A stretch of DNA of 64,000 nucleotides from Prorocentrum cordatum. Lineage: Eukaryota > Sar > Dinophyceae > Prorocentrales > Prorocentraceae. Below, piece after piece: positions 29,520 through 39,960 of the stretch; the stretch's first letter is position 1; each line of letters starts with the position of its first letter. A program made the translations under genes and the position numbers. A model generated the notes under the pieces. That model was not told the DNA's origin and did not search any database. It saw only the letters and a list, made by a program, of their open reading frames with translations. The DNA is taken from the NCBI GenBank assembly GCA_963575745.1, contig CAUYUJ010020600.1, forward strand, positions 74,001 to 138,000, read 5' to 3'.

Positions 29520-30260
29520 CGTCTGGTGAGATCAACCTTCATGTCTGCAATATCACATCATGGAATGAGGTCGCCCTGAATTTCTGCTAGGAGCTCAGGC
29601 CGACCTCCGTCGGATTTTTCTTTGTAGAGACACATCTTCGGCATGAAGCTGCGAAGAAGGCAAAGCGCAATGCAGCGCAGATCGGCTGGAGGCCGCACGT
29701 TTACCCTGCGACCCCCCCCCCCCCCCCCCCCCCCCCCCTGGAGGGGGAACGCATGGAGGAGCAGGAGCTGTTGTGCCCTAGGGACTTGCGTTTAGGCGTT
29801 TCCTGGCCTCTGAGAAAGGCCTCCAGGATGTGGGTTCTGGCCCAACTTGTTTTTTTCCTGGAATTAAGAACTCAGCGAGCTGTCATCGCTGTCGGTGCGA
29901 TTTACCTGATTTCGGACCTGTGTGTCTGCGGGGAAAATGTCGAACGTCTTCGGTCCGTCTCGGAGTTCTTGGGCACGCTATCTACCCCTCGGTGTTTGAT
30001 GGGTGACTTTAACATTCCTGCCCACGATCTTGATCTCAGCGGATTTCCTCAACTTGCTCGAGGTAGAGTTTGCACTCCGTCTGACGTTGAAGCTACTTGT
30101 ACACAGGGCAGAGGGTCTATGATAGATTATGTGGTTGCCTCCAATGGTTTGGCGTTTCTGTTGGATGTGAAATCTTTTGACCCCAGCCCATTTAAGACCA
30201 ACTGCCGTCTGTCTGTTACTTTGAAACATGAGGCTCTGGAACAAGAAATGTGGCAGAGAT
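29520..30260 (+). pseudogene. LINE 3 endonuclease (EEP) domain, interrupted by poly-C
   Basis: INLHVCNITSWNEVALNF, then (other frame) VETHLRHEAAKKAKRN with the catalytic Glu, the 37-nt C-run at 29712-29748, AVIAVGAIYLIS, the LMGDFNIPAHDL motif and GRGSMIDYVVAS. Expected order for an APE-type LINE nuclease; frame changes make it inactive. Confidence 0.8.
29712..29748 (+). repeat. 37-nt C homopolymer inside the LINE 3 endonuclease
   Basis: Uninterrupted C-run followed by TGGAGGGGG. A second, 17-nt, C-run lies at 32979-32995 in the zinc-ribbon/RNase H frame. True lengths need care, since sequencing of homopolymers is error-prone. Confidence 0.85.
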
Positions 30261-30710
30261 GTCGTCCACCTCAGTTTCCTGTTTGTCCTGGACCCGACCT
30301 TCCTTGGGAAGTCATTCTGGAGCGTGTTGCTGATCCTGGTCCTCCTCGGGCCCTTGGATTTCTTGGAGATGCCCTGATTGCACATGTGGCTGACCACATC
30401 TCCACGAGCATTTCGTCTGCGTATTTGCTCTGGTCTCGCGCTACTGAGAGCCTCCATGCTCCCCGTGCCTGTGCTGTGGTCGATGATTTACCGGACACAC
30501 ATAGAGGCGACTTCCCTACTTTTCGGAAGAATAACATCAGGAGACGTGGCCCGATTGGACAAAGCTTTCGATCTCCTGGATTGGCTTTCTGGACTCATCT
30601 TTCCCAGAAGTTGTGGGAATACCGCCTCTATACCCTTCGCAAGTCAAAGTGCATGGTCACTGCCTTAGTTAGCGTCCTCCGAGGCTTAGCTGATAAGATT
30701 TTTTGCATTT

Positions 30711-32145
30711 TTGTTGGCTGACGACGTTCGAGGCATCGACTGGTGGCAGGCTCAGCTTAGTTGCCCGCCTACCCAGATTGGTGCGATGGACGATCTATCG
30801 GCCGCTGTCTCAGCTTCTCTAGCGTCCGCCTGGCGTGAAGCTAAGGCCACCTCGAGAGCCAACATGAATAATTGGCCCCTTCGCGCTCTGCCACGAGGCG
30901 CTAAGAGAGTCCACGATTGGTTGAAATACGATCTTGGGGAGCCCCCATGAGGTGTTGGTGACCCCTGCCCATGTTCGTCAGCTCCCTGCTGATTTGCTCC
31001 AGTACCGTGAACAATACTGGCGTGGCGTTTGGACTTTCGACCCTGGGGGCCGAAAAAAACTTTCTTGCGTGCTGGACTCCCTTAGGCCCCACGCCCTTGA
31101 GGCTGTTGAATTGCTTGACCCCCTGGAGGTCAGCGATGTTCAACGTGCTTCCCGCTGTTTCTCTGCGACTACCGCTGTGGGCGCTGACCACTGGCATCCG
31201 CGGTCGGTTTTGGACATGCCCAGGGGCTCAATCAGTGCGAACTCGGCCTCATGTGGCCTGCCCAGACGTTTTTTGAGTTGAATCGCGTTGCTCCCCAAGG
31301 GCGTTGAATGTGATCGGCCTATTTGCAAATGCCCTACCTTATATAGGATTTACTGCAAAGCTCGTAATCATCATTTGGATGACTGGACCGCCGAAAGGTC
31401 CAATGTTTGGGACACGGCGATGAAAGGTTCTAGTGCCCTGCAGGCGGCCCTGTTGCGTGAAGGCGGCCATGAGGTCGCTCGGTTGCAAGGTCTGTGTTCG
31501 GCGGGGGCCCATTGGGACCTTAAAAGATTTGTTGGCTCGATTGATCCTCATCGCCTGGTTGGATTCGCCATGAAAATGGATTACCCTGTTCACCTCTTGC
31601 ACTTAGGTATCCTCGTCCACGCTGCTCCTAGGCTGTTGGAGGTCGGCGGCGTTGTGTCCGACACCATTGCGCCAGCATGCAGCATTTTGGCAGGTTGCGT
31701 GCAGTCTATGAGTTGGGTCAAGATTTACCATTATGAGTTGCTGGACACTATGCACGTGCATTTTCGCCCTGTGACGATTAAGGGGCATGTGGACGATTTG
31801 ACCCAATCTCAGCAAGGATCCCCCGAGGATATTTTGAACCACCTGGCCCCCGCTGCTATGTTTCCTACCCATGAGCTACAACAATTGAGTTGTATTATTT
31901 CGGATGAATCGACCTTGGTCCGTAGCCATCTCGAACTTGGAAAAGAATTGCATTTACGTTTTCAGTCTACTGGTTTGCCCATCAAGCTCGCAGATGCTGC
32001 TCGCGACTTGGGGGTCATGACTACGGCAGGCAAGCGGCGTTTTACTGTCAAGCTTCGGCTCCGACGTGCTCAGGCCCCCAAAAAGGCCAAGAAAGTTTCG
32101 TTTTTTTTTGTCTCGGCTGGTTGGTTCCGCCCGCAAGTTGTATAA
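30711..32145 (+). pseudogene. LINE 3 reverse transcriptase
   Basis: SATTAVGADHWHPR (RT entry, about 31160), then frames with MKMDYPVHLLHLGILVHAAPR (shortened here to its position 31573-31632) and HVDD at 31786-31797 as the YxDD equivalent. Frameshifts occur near 30950, 31280 and 32100; the thumb and connection continue at 32066-32548 in another frame. Confidence 0.75.
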
Positions 32146-32750
32146 GCCAGGTGTCTTGGCTGTGGGGTCCTGGGGCCATCAGGTCCTGGGCCTGTCTCCT
32201 GCTCAAATCCGTTCCTTTCGTGCGCAAGCGGCGACTTGCTCGGGCCGCTGGGCCCCTGGTGCCTGCACTACTACTGTTTTGGCTCTTGTGAGCGCTGCTA
32301 AGGATGACCCCCAGTTAAGGCTCCGTTATGAGCAGTTGATTGCTTTCGCCGACGTCTGGGACGATTTGAATCACCAGATGCGCATGCACGTGGCTCAGAC
32401 ATGGGCTACCATAGCACAGGCCTTCGGACGTGCCAAGCATCGCTGGCAACGAGTTCGGGGCCCTATTGCAGCTGCTGTGGCAGTCCTGATGGATCTCAGG
32501 ATTGCCCCGATCAGCCCTGTTTGCGCCTGGAAGATGGCGCTGAGCTGAGGATTACCGACAGTCAATTTCCTCACGCTCTGTGGCAGGCGCTTCTGCGAGT
32601 TTGTGGCCAGATGTCCTGGTCCGCTGCTTCTGCCCATTACCTTGGATCTGGCTTGGAAGGAGGAGTTGGTTTTATTGTGATTCGGAGATTTCTGAGGAAG
32701 CTTGAAAAAGATAACTCGCACGAAGCTGCGGGGATGCTTCGGGGCGTTTT

Positions 32751-34193
32751 TTGACGGGTGGCTTTTGGACCGAGGATCGCATCGCCCAGTCGGGCTATGA
32801 TTCCTACACCAGAGGCATTTGCCCTAGGTGTGGTGCTGCGGCCGAAACTGCGGCTCATCTTTTTTGGGGCTGCCCCCGCAGTGCCGATCTGCTGGACAGC
32901 TCCATTGACAAAACTAGCCACCTTGTGTCCGAAGCCCTCTCCCAACATGACAGGTGTGCCTTTTGGTTGCGTGGTTTACCCCCCCCCCCCCCCCCTGTTG
33001 ATTCCGTAGGCCACCTCCCCCCTCCCCGTGCCCTGTCGCGGTCCTGGGGCCGCCTCTTGAATGGGGCTAATGCGCATGGAGGAGTCTGGGGAATCGACGG
33101 TGCTGGAGGAAAGCATTATAAAGATTGGCGCCTGCGGAGGTGCGGCTGGGCTGTCGTCCATTTAGGTGTCCATGGACTTTTTGATGGAGTGGCCAGCGGT
33201 ACCTTGCCTACTAAGATGCAGAACGCTGGCCGAGCTGAACTGTTCGCCTTGGTTGAGCTTGCAAAACGTTCTACTGGTGATATTCGTGTGTATTGCGATA
33301 ACCTGTCTGTCGTCAAGGGCCCCCGCAAGACCCTCAAGGCCAAGAGGAAATCAGCATCTCTCGACTTGTGGGCCCAATACCATGACGTGATGAAGTCCCG
33401 AGGCGGAACGATTGACGTTCGGTGGACGAAAGGACACCCCACCCAGGCCCAATGTCAGGATATGGTTTTAACTGATGCAGAAGTTTACTTAAATATGTCC
33501 GCTGATTGTTTCGCGGGAAAAGCCGCTGACGCAGGTGAGATCCCCGAGGAACTTGCGAGGGGGACCCTTCACGCTGATGATATTGCTAGCCTTGTCCTCT
33601 GTCGCTTGTTGTCAGTGCAGCGTGAATGCTTGTTTTTGTCCCAGCGTGAACATCCTGAAAGGGTCTCCCGAGAACGTTCCCGGAAGATCCCTGCGTTACA
33701 AGAGCGGTGTAATAGATTGAGTGCTCAGGGTCATTATGTGTTGGTTCGCCCCTCTATCCTCAAGTACTCTGTCTGTCATCGCTCTTTCCAGCGGGTAGGC
33801 CAGCTGTCCGAATTCTGGCCTAACCCGTGCAAGCCTCGTGCTGTGGTCCAGCAACGAGTTCAACGGCTCCACCCTCGATCCCCTTCCCCTCGAGGCGCTG
33901 CGTCCGCAGGCGCCCCAGCCCGTGCGCCTGATGATCTAGGCCCACCGACGGGAGAGGGTGGGGGCGGGGAATCTGCTCTTGACCATCCCTGTGCTGAATT
34001 CGCCCACCCCTCCCACCACCTTGCTTGTTTTCGAGGTGTGCTGTATTCTGAAGTTTGCGGGAGGCATTGTGTGGAAGTCCCTCGGGACCTTAAGAATTGT
34101 TGTGAGCCTCCCACGAAAGCTGGGAAGGAAGTTTTGTCTCGTCTGAAGCGTGGCCTCCCACCTAAGTCCGGTGGCAAATTTCCTGAGGTCTAA
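32751..34193 (+). pseudogene. LINE 3 zinc ribbon and RNase H domain
   Basis: Single open frame of 480 codons. CPRCGAAAETAAHLFWGCP is a zinc knuckle. The RNase H core then shows all acidic positions: GIDGAGGKHYKDW (Asp), GRAELFALVELAK (Glu), VYCDNLSVVKG (Asp), RWTKGHPT (His) and SADCFAGKAAD (Asp). This frame is intact, apart from a 17-nt C-run that encodes prolines, but upstream domains are broken. Confidence 0.85.
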
Positions 34194-34268
34194 TTGTGCG
34201 CGAAGCGTGCCCATGCCCCGCAGCAGGCACACACGCCAGGAGATATAATAATAGAATAGAATAGAATC

Positions 34269-34300
34269 CTCCTCCTCCTCCTCCTCCTCCTCCTCCTCCG
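34269..34300 (+). repeat. TCC tract, 3' flank of LINE 3
   Basis: Begins immediately after the TAGAATAGAAT tail and continues the same strand and unit as the tract before the element. Segment 34301-34457 is GC-rich, unassigned. Confidence 0.9.
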
Positions 34301-34457
34301 TCGCCACTGTTGGCGCAAGGCCCGGCCCGTACAGCACTGCCCGCTTGCCCAGCCTCGCGCGCCCCTCTCCGCGCGCTCTTGGCGAGGCCGCCGTCGCCGG
34401 GCGTTGAAGATTGGACCTCCAAGGGGGTCGGAGCCGGCTGGGGCCCGGCTGAGGCGG

Positions 34458-34879
34458 CCCAGCATCCAAGACTCCCTCGCGTCGTGGAAGAATCACGACG
34501 GGAAAGTTTTCGCTCTTTTCGGCCTCCGGGGGCCCTTGCCGGGCCCCGCGGGTGTCAAATTTGAAGTCCCGAAGCGGCAGACCGCGCGGTGACCTCGAGA
34601 CCCCCCAAGACCTCACCGCACGGTCCGTTACCGCACGGTTTGGGGACCACGGAGGCCCCTCTGGCCCGAGACATCTTCGGAGAGGGACTCGGAAAGGAAC
34701 TCGAGCCCAAAAACCGTGCGGTGACCCCGAATCCCCACCGACTCACCGCACGGTGTGGTCACCACCCCGTTTGGGGGCCCCCGAGTCAAAAAACTCAGGA
34801 TGAGAAACCGGTCCCAGGGAAGGGGTCCAGACGTCTGGGGGTCGACGTCATGAGAGAATCATGACATCGGGGGTTTGGG
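34458..34879. mobile_element. MITE family B, copy 6, split by a family D insertion
   Basis: Left half to about 34559 and right half from 34785. Between them lies a 225-bp family D element (34560-34784) bounded by GTCAAA on both sides (34554-34559 and 34785-34790), a 6-bp target duplication within the family B word CGTCAAAAAAC. Confidence 0.9.
34560..34784 (+). mobile_element. Repeat family D, copy 2, nested in MITE B
   Basis: Starts TTTGAAGTCCCGAAGCGG, ends GTTTGGGGGCCCCCGA, with several ACCGCACGGT palindromes. Matches 2530-2742 in inverted orientation. No coding capacity. Confidence 0.85.
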
Positions 34880-36234
34880 CTTGACTCCGACCAGCACAGA
34901 AGGGGCCCCCTCGTCGCCACGGCTGGACGCGGCTCGAGAAGCTTGTCAGCTTCGACCCTATGAGGGGTCCGGGCACCGATTTTGAGCAGGTTTGCCGGCA
35001 TGCCCCCTCTTGACCGATGGGGCGTAGCTGGCTCAGACCCCCGGGTCGCCTCCGTCAAGGGGGGGGGAGTTCCCCTCGCCACAGGGCGCTTGGGCCCACA
35101 GCCAGCCTCCACGCCAGAGGGGGGAGGGACGCGGGGGGAGTAGGTGGAAATTGGGCGGAAGCGATAGGGGTCGCAGGGGATGGCAGGAGAAGGGCCCCTC
35201 TTTCCATCCTCCTCAGTCCTGCCACAGAAGATTTATCGGAGACGTGAGGCGCATCAGGCATGGGAGTGTCCACACTTGCTTCGCGCGCAAGTGAGGCGTC
35301 CGTGCCCGAACCCGAAGATGATAAAGAGGAGAAGGAGAGAAACGAGAGAGGATAGAGGCAGGAAGGAGTGAGGGGGAAGGAGAAGAGCAGGAAGATGACG
35401 ATGAGGAAGGGGCGGAGGAGGAGGACGACGATGAGATGGAGGTGGTAGGAGGAGGAGGAGGAGGAGGAGGAGGAGGTGGCAGGAGAGGAGAAGGGGAGGA
35501 GAAGGAGGAGGAAGAGGAGGAGGAGATGGAGGAGGAGAAAAAGTAAAAGCTGGCAGGAGAAGGGAGAAGGGAGACAAGGAGAAAAGAAGAAGGAGGAAGA
35601 GGAAATGAGGAAGAGGGCGAGGGACAGAGGAGAGGGTGGAGAAGAGAGGGAAGCATGGACGGAAGGCGGGGTGCTGGCGCTCCCGGATGCGTCGGACACG
35701 AGCTCGTTTACTCATTTGGTTCCAAAGGGGACCCCAGGGAAAGGAACTTTTGAGACGGGCGATGCCGATTTCTCAAGTCCCGTTCGGCTTCGCCCACAAG
35801 GTCGCGGCGCGACGCTTTCGCTCGCTCTTTTTCGAGGACGCCGCGGTCCCAGAAGTCCCGTTCGCTGGCGTCCCCTTAGGGAACGTATCAATTACGCGGC
35901 TGGCGGGCAGACCATGAGGCCCTCAGCGGAAGGGCCTGCCTGCGCGCGGGCGGGCGGGCCCCGCGGCAACGCGGTCCCCACGCAGGAAGGGGCGAGCAAG
36001 GGGGGCTGCTTGCCCCCTGCTGCCGGGGGCCTCCCGGCTCTCGATGCTCGGGAGCCTTGAGACAGGGGTCACTGCAAACGGGGGTCAGCCGGGCCTGCGC
36101 ATTGACCCTGGTTTGGGCGCAGGATCTGGTAGGATTTTGCACGAGTTTGCACGGCCTGACTGGCCCGGGTGTGTATTGACCTGGGTCAGAAGATCCCCGA
36201 GATACGGGCCTCCTTGAGTGAAGCAGCGGTAATC
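34880..36234. other. Purine-rich and unassigned DNA
   Basis: No gene recognised. 35320-35640 is GGA/GAAGA-rich, the first strongly purine-rich stretch on the + strand after LINE 3. 35700-36060 has exon-like composition but no domain. Confidence 0.4.
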
Positions 36235-36395
36235 TTAAGTCGGGCGCGTCCCTCTACAGGAGGAACATTCAAAAGTAGCGCAAAAAATAGTCTGAGGACG
36301 ACGCTTGGCGTATTTGGGGGCATGTCTTGATTATATGTGGGCTATTTTGTATGTTTTCGTCCACATGTGCCTTTAGGAGGACACGCCCGACCTAA
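36235..36395 (+). mobile_element. MITE family A, copy 3, with 8-bp target duplication
   Basis: TTAAGTCGGGCGCGTCCC to GGAGGACACGCCCGACCTAA, 161 bp. Flanked by CGGTAATC (36227-36234) and CGGTGATC (36396-36403), 7 of 8 identical. Confidence 0.9.
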
Positions 36396-37375
36396 CGGTG
36401 ATCCAAACGCCGTCAAGAAGCCGTGGAACGGACGATACGATTTCACAAGGGTTTCGCTGAAGGGTTCTACAGGCGGTGACAGTCGGTGACAATGGGCCAC
36501 GGAAGGGCCCCGCAGGAGGAACTGGGAGCCCGAGGACGTTTGGTCTGACAGCCGTTTCGCTCGAGACTCTGCTGCGCTGCTGTCGGGAACCGTGCTCTCG
36601 CCGCAGCGCTGGCTACATGCTTGTTCCGGACGGCCACGCTCCCTTGTTACACTCGGCCGCGCGCAGAGGGGGTAGGGGGGGAGGGGGAAAGGTTTCTTAG
36701 AGGCACCCCTGCTTCTTAGAAGGTAGGGGCCTTCTCTACAGATGCAAGACTGGCGCCTTCTGAGAAGCAGGCTCCTTCTAAGGAGGCGTCTGCTGGTGCG
36801 GTCGTTTCGCCTGAGACTTCCTCACACAACGTATTCAGGAACCGTGCTCTCGATTCAATGACGGCTACATGTTTGGTCCGGACGGCCACGCTTCCTTCCT
36901 TGCACCGAAAAAATATAGGGTGCAGAAGGCCGTGATCGCACCCCTGTGTCCTATAGCCGATTTGCTACTAGATCCGCTCTGTTGGAGCCCGGGACCCCAT
37001 CTTTCCGCTGCATCGTTCGAGCTAGCTTGATCCGCGAGGGTGTCCCCAGGGCCCGGAGCAAGGCAAAATTGCCCGTGGCGACAAGATTGCGACGCCAGGA
37101 TCTCAGGATACCCGTGGGCTCGTTGAGGCCCGTCGCGGCCTCATCCGGTGCTCTCTGTGCGCTGCCTTGCGCCCCGCCGTGCCAAGGGCCGACGGGCGCT
37201 GCCTGTGCGCTGCTCTGCGCCGCCGAGGTGACGCCCGTGCTCGGCGACGGCACGCTGGCAGGCCCAGGCGGTCGATACACAGCAGGCCGGGGCCACGGGG
37301 CAAGTCACGGGGAGCGAGGTCGGTCGATCGCGGCACAACAGCAGTCTCTGCGCCGATCATCGGTTGACTCGACCC
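36396..37375. repeat. Unassigned DNA with a 105-bp direct repeat
   Basis: 36551-36656 and 36803-36905 are related (both contain GGAACCGTGCTCTCG and TCCGGACGGCCACGCT). Between them is a hairpin-prone CTTCTTAGAAGG/CCTTCTAAGGAGG segment. 37150-37340 is GC-rich and exon-like (CAAEVTPVLGDGTLAGPGG) but unidentified. Confidence 0.5.
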
Positions 37376-37556
37376 TGCTCCTCCTCCTGCTCCTCGTCCT
37401 CCTCCTCCTCCTCCTCCTCCTCCCCATCCTCCTCCTCCTCTTCCTCCTCCTCCTCCTCCTCCCCATCCTCCTCCCCGTCCTCCTCCTCCTCCTCCTCCTC
37501 CTCCTCCTCATCATCATCATCATCATCATCAGCATCATCAGCATCATCATCATCAG

Positions 37557-37593
<37 letters not shown>

Positions 37594-37595
37594 TT
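37376..37595 (+). repeat. TCC then ATC microsatellite
   Basis: TCC/CTCC to 37508, then (CAT)n with CAG interruptions to 37595. Confidence 0.95.
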
Positions 37596-39774
37596 TGCCC
37601 CGGGGCCAAGGCAAGAACAGGGTGCGCGACCCCTGCCCGCCCGCCCGCCGCAGCAATGAGAGGCACCCAGCACTGAGGCAGGGAGGCCCCAAGGAGCGAT
37701 TGGGGAGAGGGCGGCGGAGAGGGGGGGGGGGGATCCGAGGAGCGCGCGGTACCGATGTCGCCACCCTTCCCTCGTCGTCGCCTCTCAGGACCTCGGGACG
37801 CACCCAGGGAGAGGTCCAGGGAGTAGGGGTGTCCGTATAGATTGGTTTCTCCGAGGGGCGATATTGGATGCTGGATTGGCCTGCCTCTGAGGAGGCAGGT
37901 CCGAAGGGAGGGAAGGGGAAGGGGAGTGGGCCAGGAGAGGGGGGAAGGAGGGTTCGGAGGGGAGGGCAGGCGGGGAGGAGGAGAAGGAGGAGGAGACTTC
38001 GAGGGTGGAGGGGCGACAACAAAGACGACAAAGATGAGAAGGATAATGACGAGGACGAGGGTGGTGATTGGAACCAGCACGGGGAAAGAGAACAGGAAGG
38101 GCCGATGATGGGGAGGAGGAGGAGGAGGAGGAGAAGGAGGAGGCCAATGAAGAGGAGGAGGAGGAGGAGGAGGAGGAGGAGGAAGAGGATATTGCGTGTG
38201 CAGAGATGATCGTGAGGAGGCCGACCAGGAGGCTGCGGAGGTAGAGGGAGGAAAGAGGGGCACAGGACGAGGAATGCAATGTCGAGGGAATTAGAAGAGA
38301 AAGGAGAGGGTGGATGAAAGGGACCAGGAAAAAAACACAGCTCAGGTCTGCCAGAAGGGAGGAGGGAGAACGTAGGAATTACAGGATGGGGGAGGGAAGC
38401 TGATTTGGAAGCAGGATCCTCTGTCTGTTCCACCGCACGACACTGGGGTGACACTGTATCTGGCGAACTGCAGGTGGGCTGGCTCCGGTGCATTCCCACC
38501 TCTAGATTGCGCGGACTTCCCTCGGCTTGCGCGGAGGGGCAGAACGCCGAGACCCAAGTGTCGTTGTCTGGGTGCAGGGTTACTTCTGGCACTGCATAGT
38601 GGGCACGGGTTCCCGCTCGCGACAACGAGCCAAGGTATTGCATGCAGCTTCCACGAGAGCCGCGCCGGCATGGCATGCCAAGGATCACCACCTGTTGTGG
38701 AAGGTGCCGGGCAGGCTGCCACTGGAGCCGCTGATAGATATGGACTCCTTGCCCGGGCACCCGAGTCTCCACACTTGCCGCTGCCATCGCCATCGCGTGG
38801 GCGCGGCTTCTGAGAGGGGTCCATGTCAGTTCAACCATACCTTGTCGGTTGGTGGGGCATCACAATGCGCAGCAGGCCATCTCGACCTGATTCCCGAGGT
38901 CGGCGCTTGCCCATCGAAGCCATCACGCGGTCAGAAGTCCCGCCGGACCTAGATCGACGGCGCAAGGCTGACTTGCGCCTGCATGAGGTGGCATCGATTT
39001 GCGTGGAGCCAGTCAGAAGCGGCGATGATCAGGGCATGGCAGCCTTGGGCCGCGGGCCACACTGGGACGGGAGAAAGACGTGCCGCCAAGAGGAGCAGAA
39101 AGCCTGCTCGGAACAGCCGGGCCCCCGTTGGACGGCGAGAGGCGAGCGAGGCCCGCAGGAGGGCGGCCCCGCCGGCCGAGAAGGGCCCCAGCGGCCGTGC
39201 AGAAAGCGCATGCGGGCACGAGCCGGCAGAGGCCGCTGGCGCGCGAGGACGCGACTGCCTGCTTGCACGCGCAGAAGTGCGCGGCCAGCGCGGGGCTGCC
39301 CGCCGTATGGCGGCCCATCCCGAGCCCGCTCCAGGGCAGCTTGGCTCCCCAGTGTGGCCTGCGCCGCCGCCGAGAGGGGGGAGGGCAGGGGGAGAGAGGG
39401 GAGCAGCTCGCGGCTGCGGCGACAGGGCCGTGCCTGGGCACAGCCGAACCGGGGTTATAAGATCGGGGTCGGCTCGGGGTCTTCTTCCCGCCTGCTGGAC
39501 GCCCGTGGGCGCCCTGGGGAGGGCGCCCTCGGATGCTCCGTGAGTTTTGCCTGGCGGAGGACCTCGCGTTCTCGAGGGAAGCTCCTCTGGCCCAGGTCCG
39601 ACTGCACCCGAGCCCGTCGGCGGCGACCAGCCGCCCGGGGGCTGCTGCCGCCAAAGTGCGCAGGCGCCTCGCGAGCCAGCGCGGCGCCCGGAGAGCTGCT
39701 GCCATCGCAGCCCCGGGCGTCGCGTCGCAGAGGGTAAACACAGGAGCTGAGGGTGCGAGGCGCGGCGAGCGCCA
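37596..39774. other. Unassigned; purine-rich block and a possible minus-strand N-terminal exon
   Basis: 37900-38190 is GGA-rich with a GATGAC stretch. 38340-39080 is open on both strands without a recognised domain. On the minus strand an ATG at 39703-39705 starts MAAALRAPRWLARRLRTLAA, arginine-rich and acid-free like an organelle-targeting leader, but the + strand is open as well. Low confidence. Confidence 0.25.
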
Positions 39775-39960
39775 GGAGGAGGAGGAGGAGGAGGAGGAGG
39801 AGGAGGAGGAGGAGGAGGAGGAGGAGGAGAGGGAGGAGGGGGAGGAGGAGGGGGAGGGGGGGGAGGAGCGGGAGGGGCAGGAGGAGGGGGAGGAAAGTAA
39901 GATGAGGAGGACGAGGAGGAGGAGGAGGAGGAGGAGGAGGAGCAGGAGGAGCAGGGGGGG
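39775..39960 (+). repeat. GGA microsatellite
   Basis: GGA with G-rich interruptions. Confidence 0.95.

Larger units (their letters stand above)
28016..34268 (+). mobile_element. LINE 3: full-length, SL-tagged non-LTR retrotransposon
   Basis: About 6.25 kb, from an SL (5' end of a trans-spliced transcript) to the tail TAATAGAATAGAATAGAAT (34247-34267). TCC tract on both sides (27838-28015 and 34269-34300). Contents: ORF1 with a zinc ribbon and coiled coil, EEP endonuclease, RT, zinc ribbon and RNase H. Frameshifts, one Trp-to-stop change, and C-runs of 37 and 17 nt make it non-autonomous today. GC3 is much lower than in the host exons. Confidence 0.92.

Noticed and set aside
31920-31930. CCGTAGCCATC resembling the start of the spliced leader
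   Set aside because: Lies within LINE 3 RT coding sequence and the match stops after 11 bases; same for 14278-14289 in LINE 1.
37357-38838. 493-codon minus-strand open frame
   Set aside because: Much of it is translated TCC/CAT repeat; the unique part has no recognisable domain and the + strand is open too.
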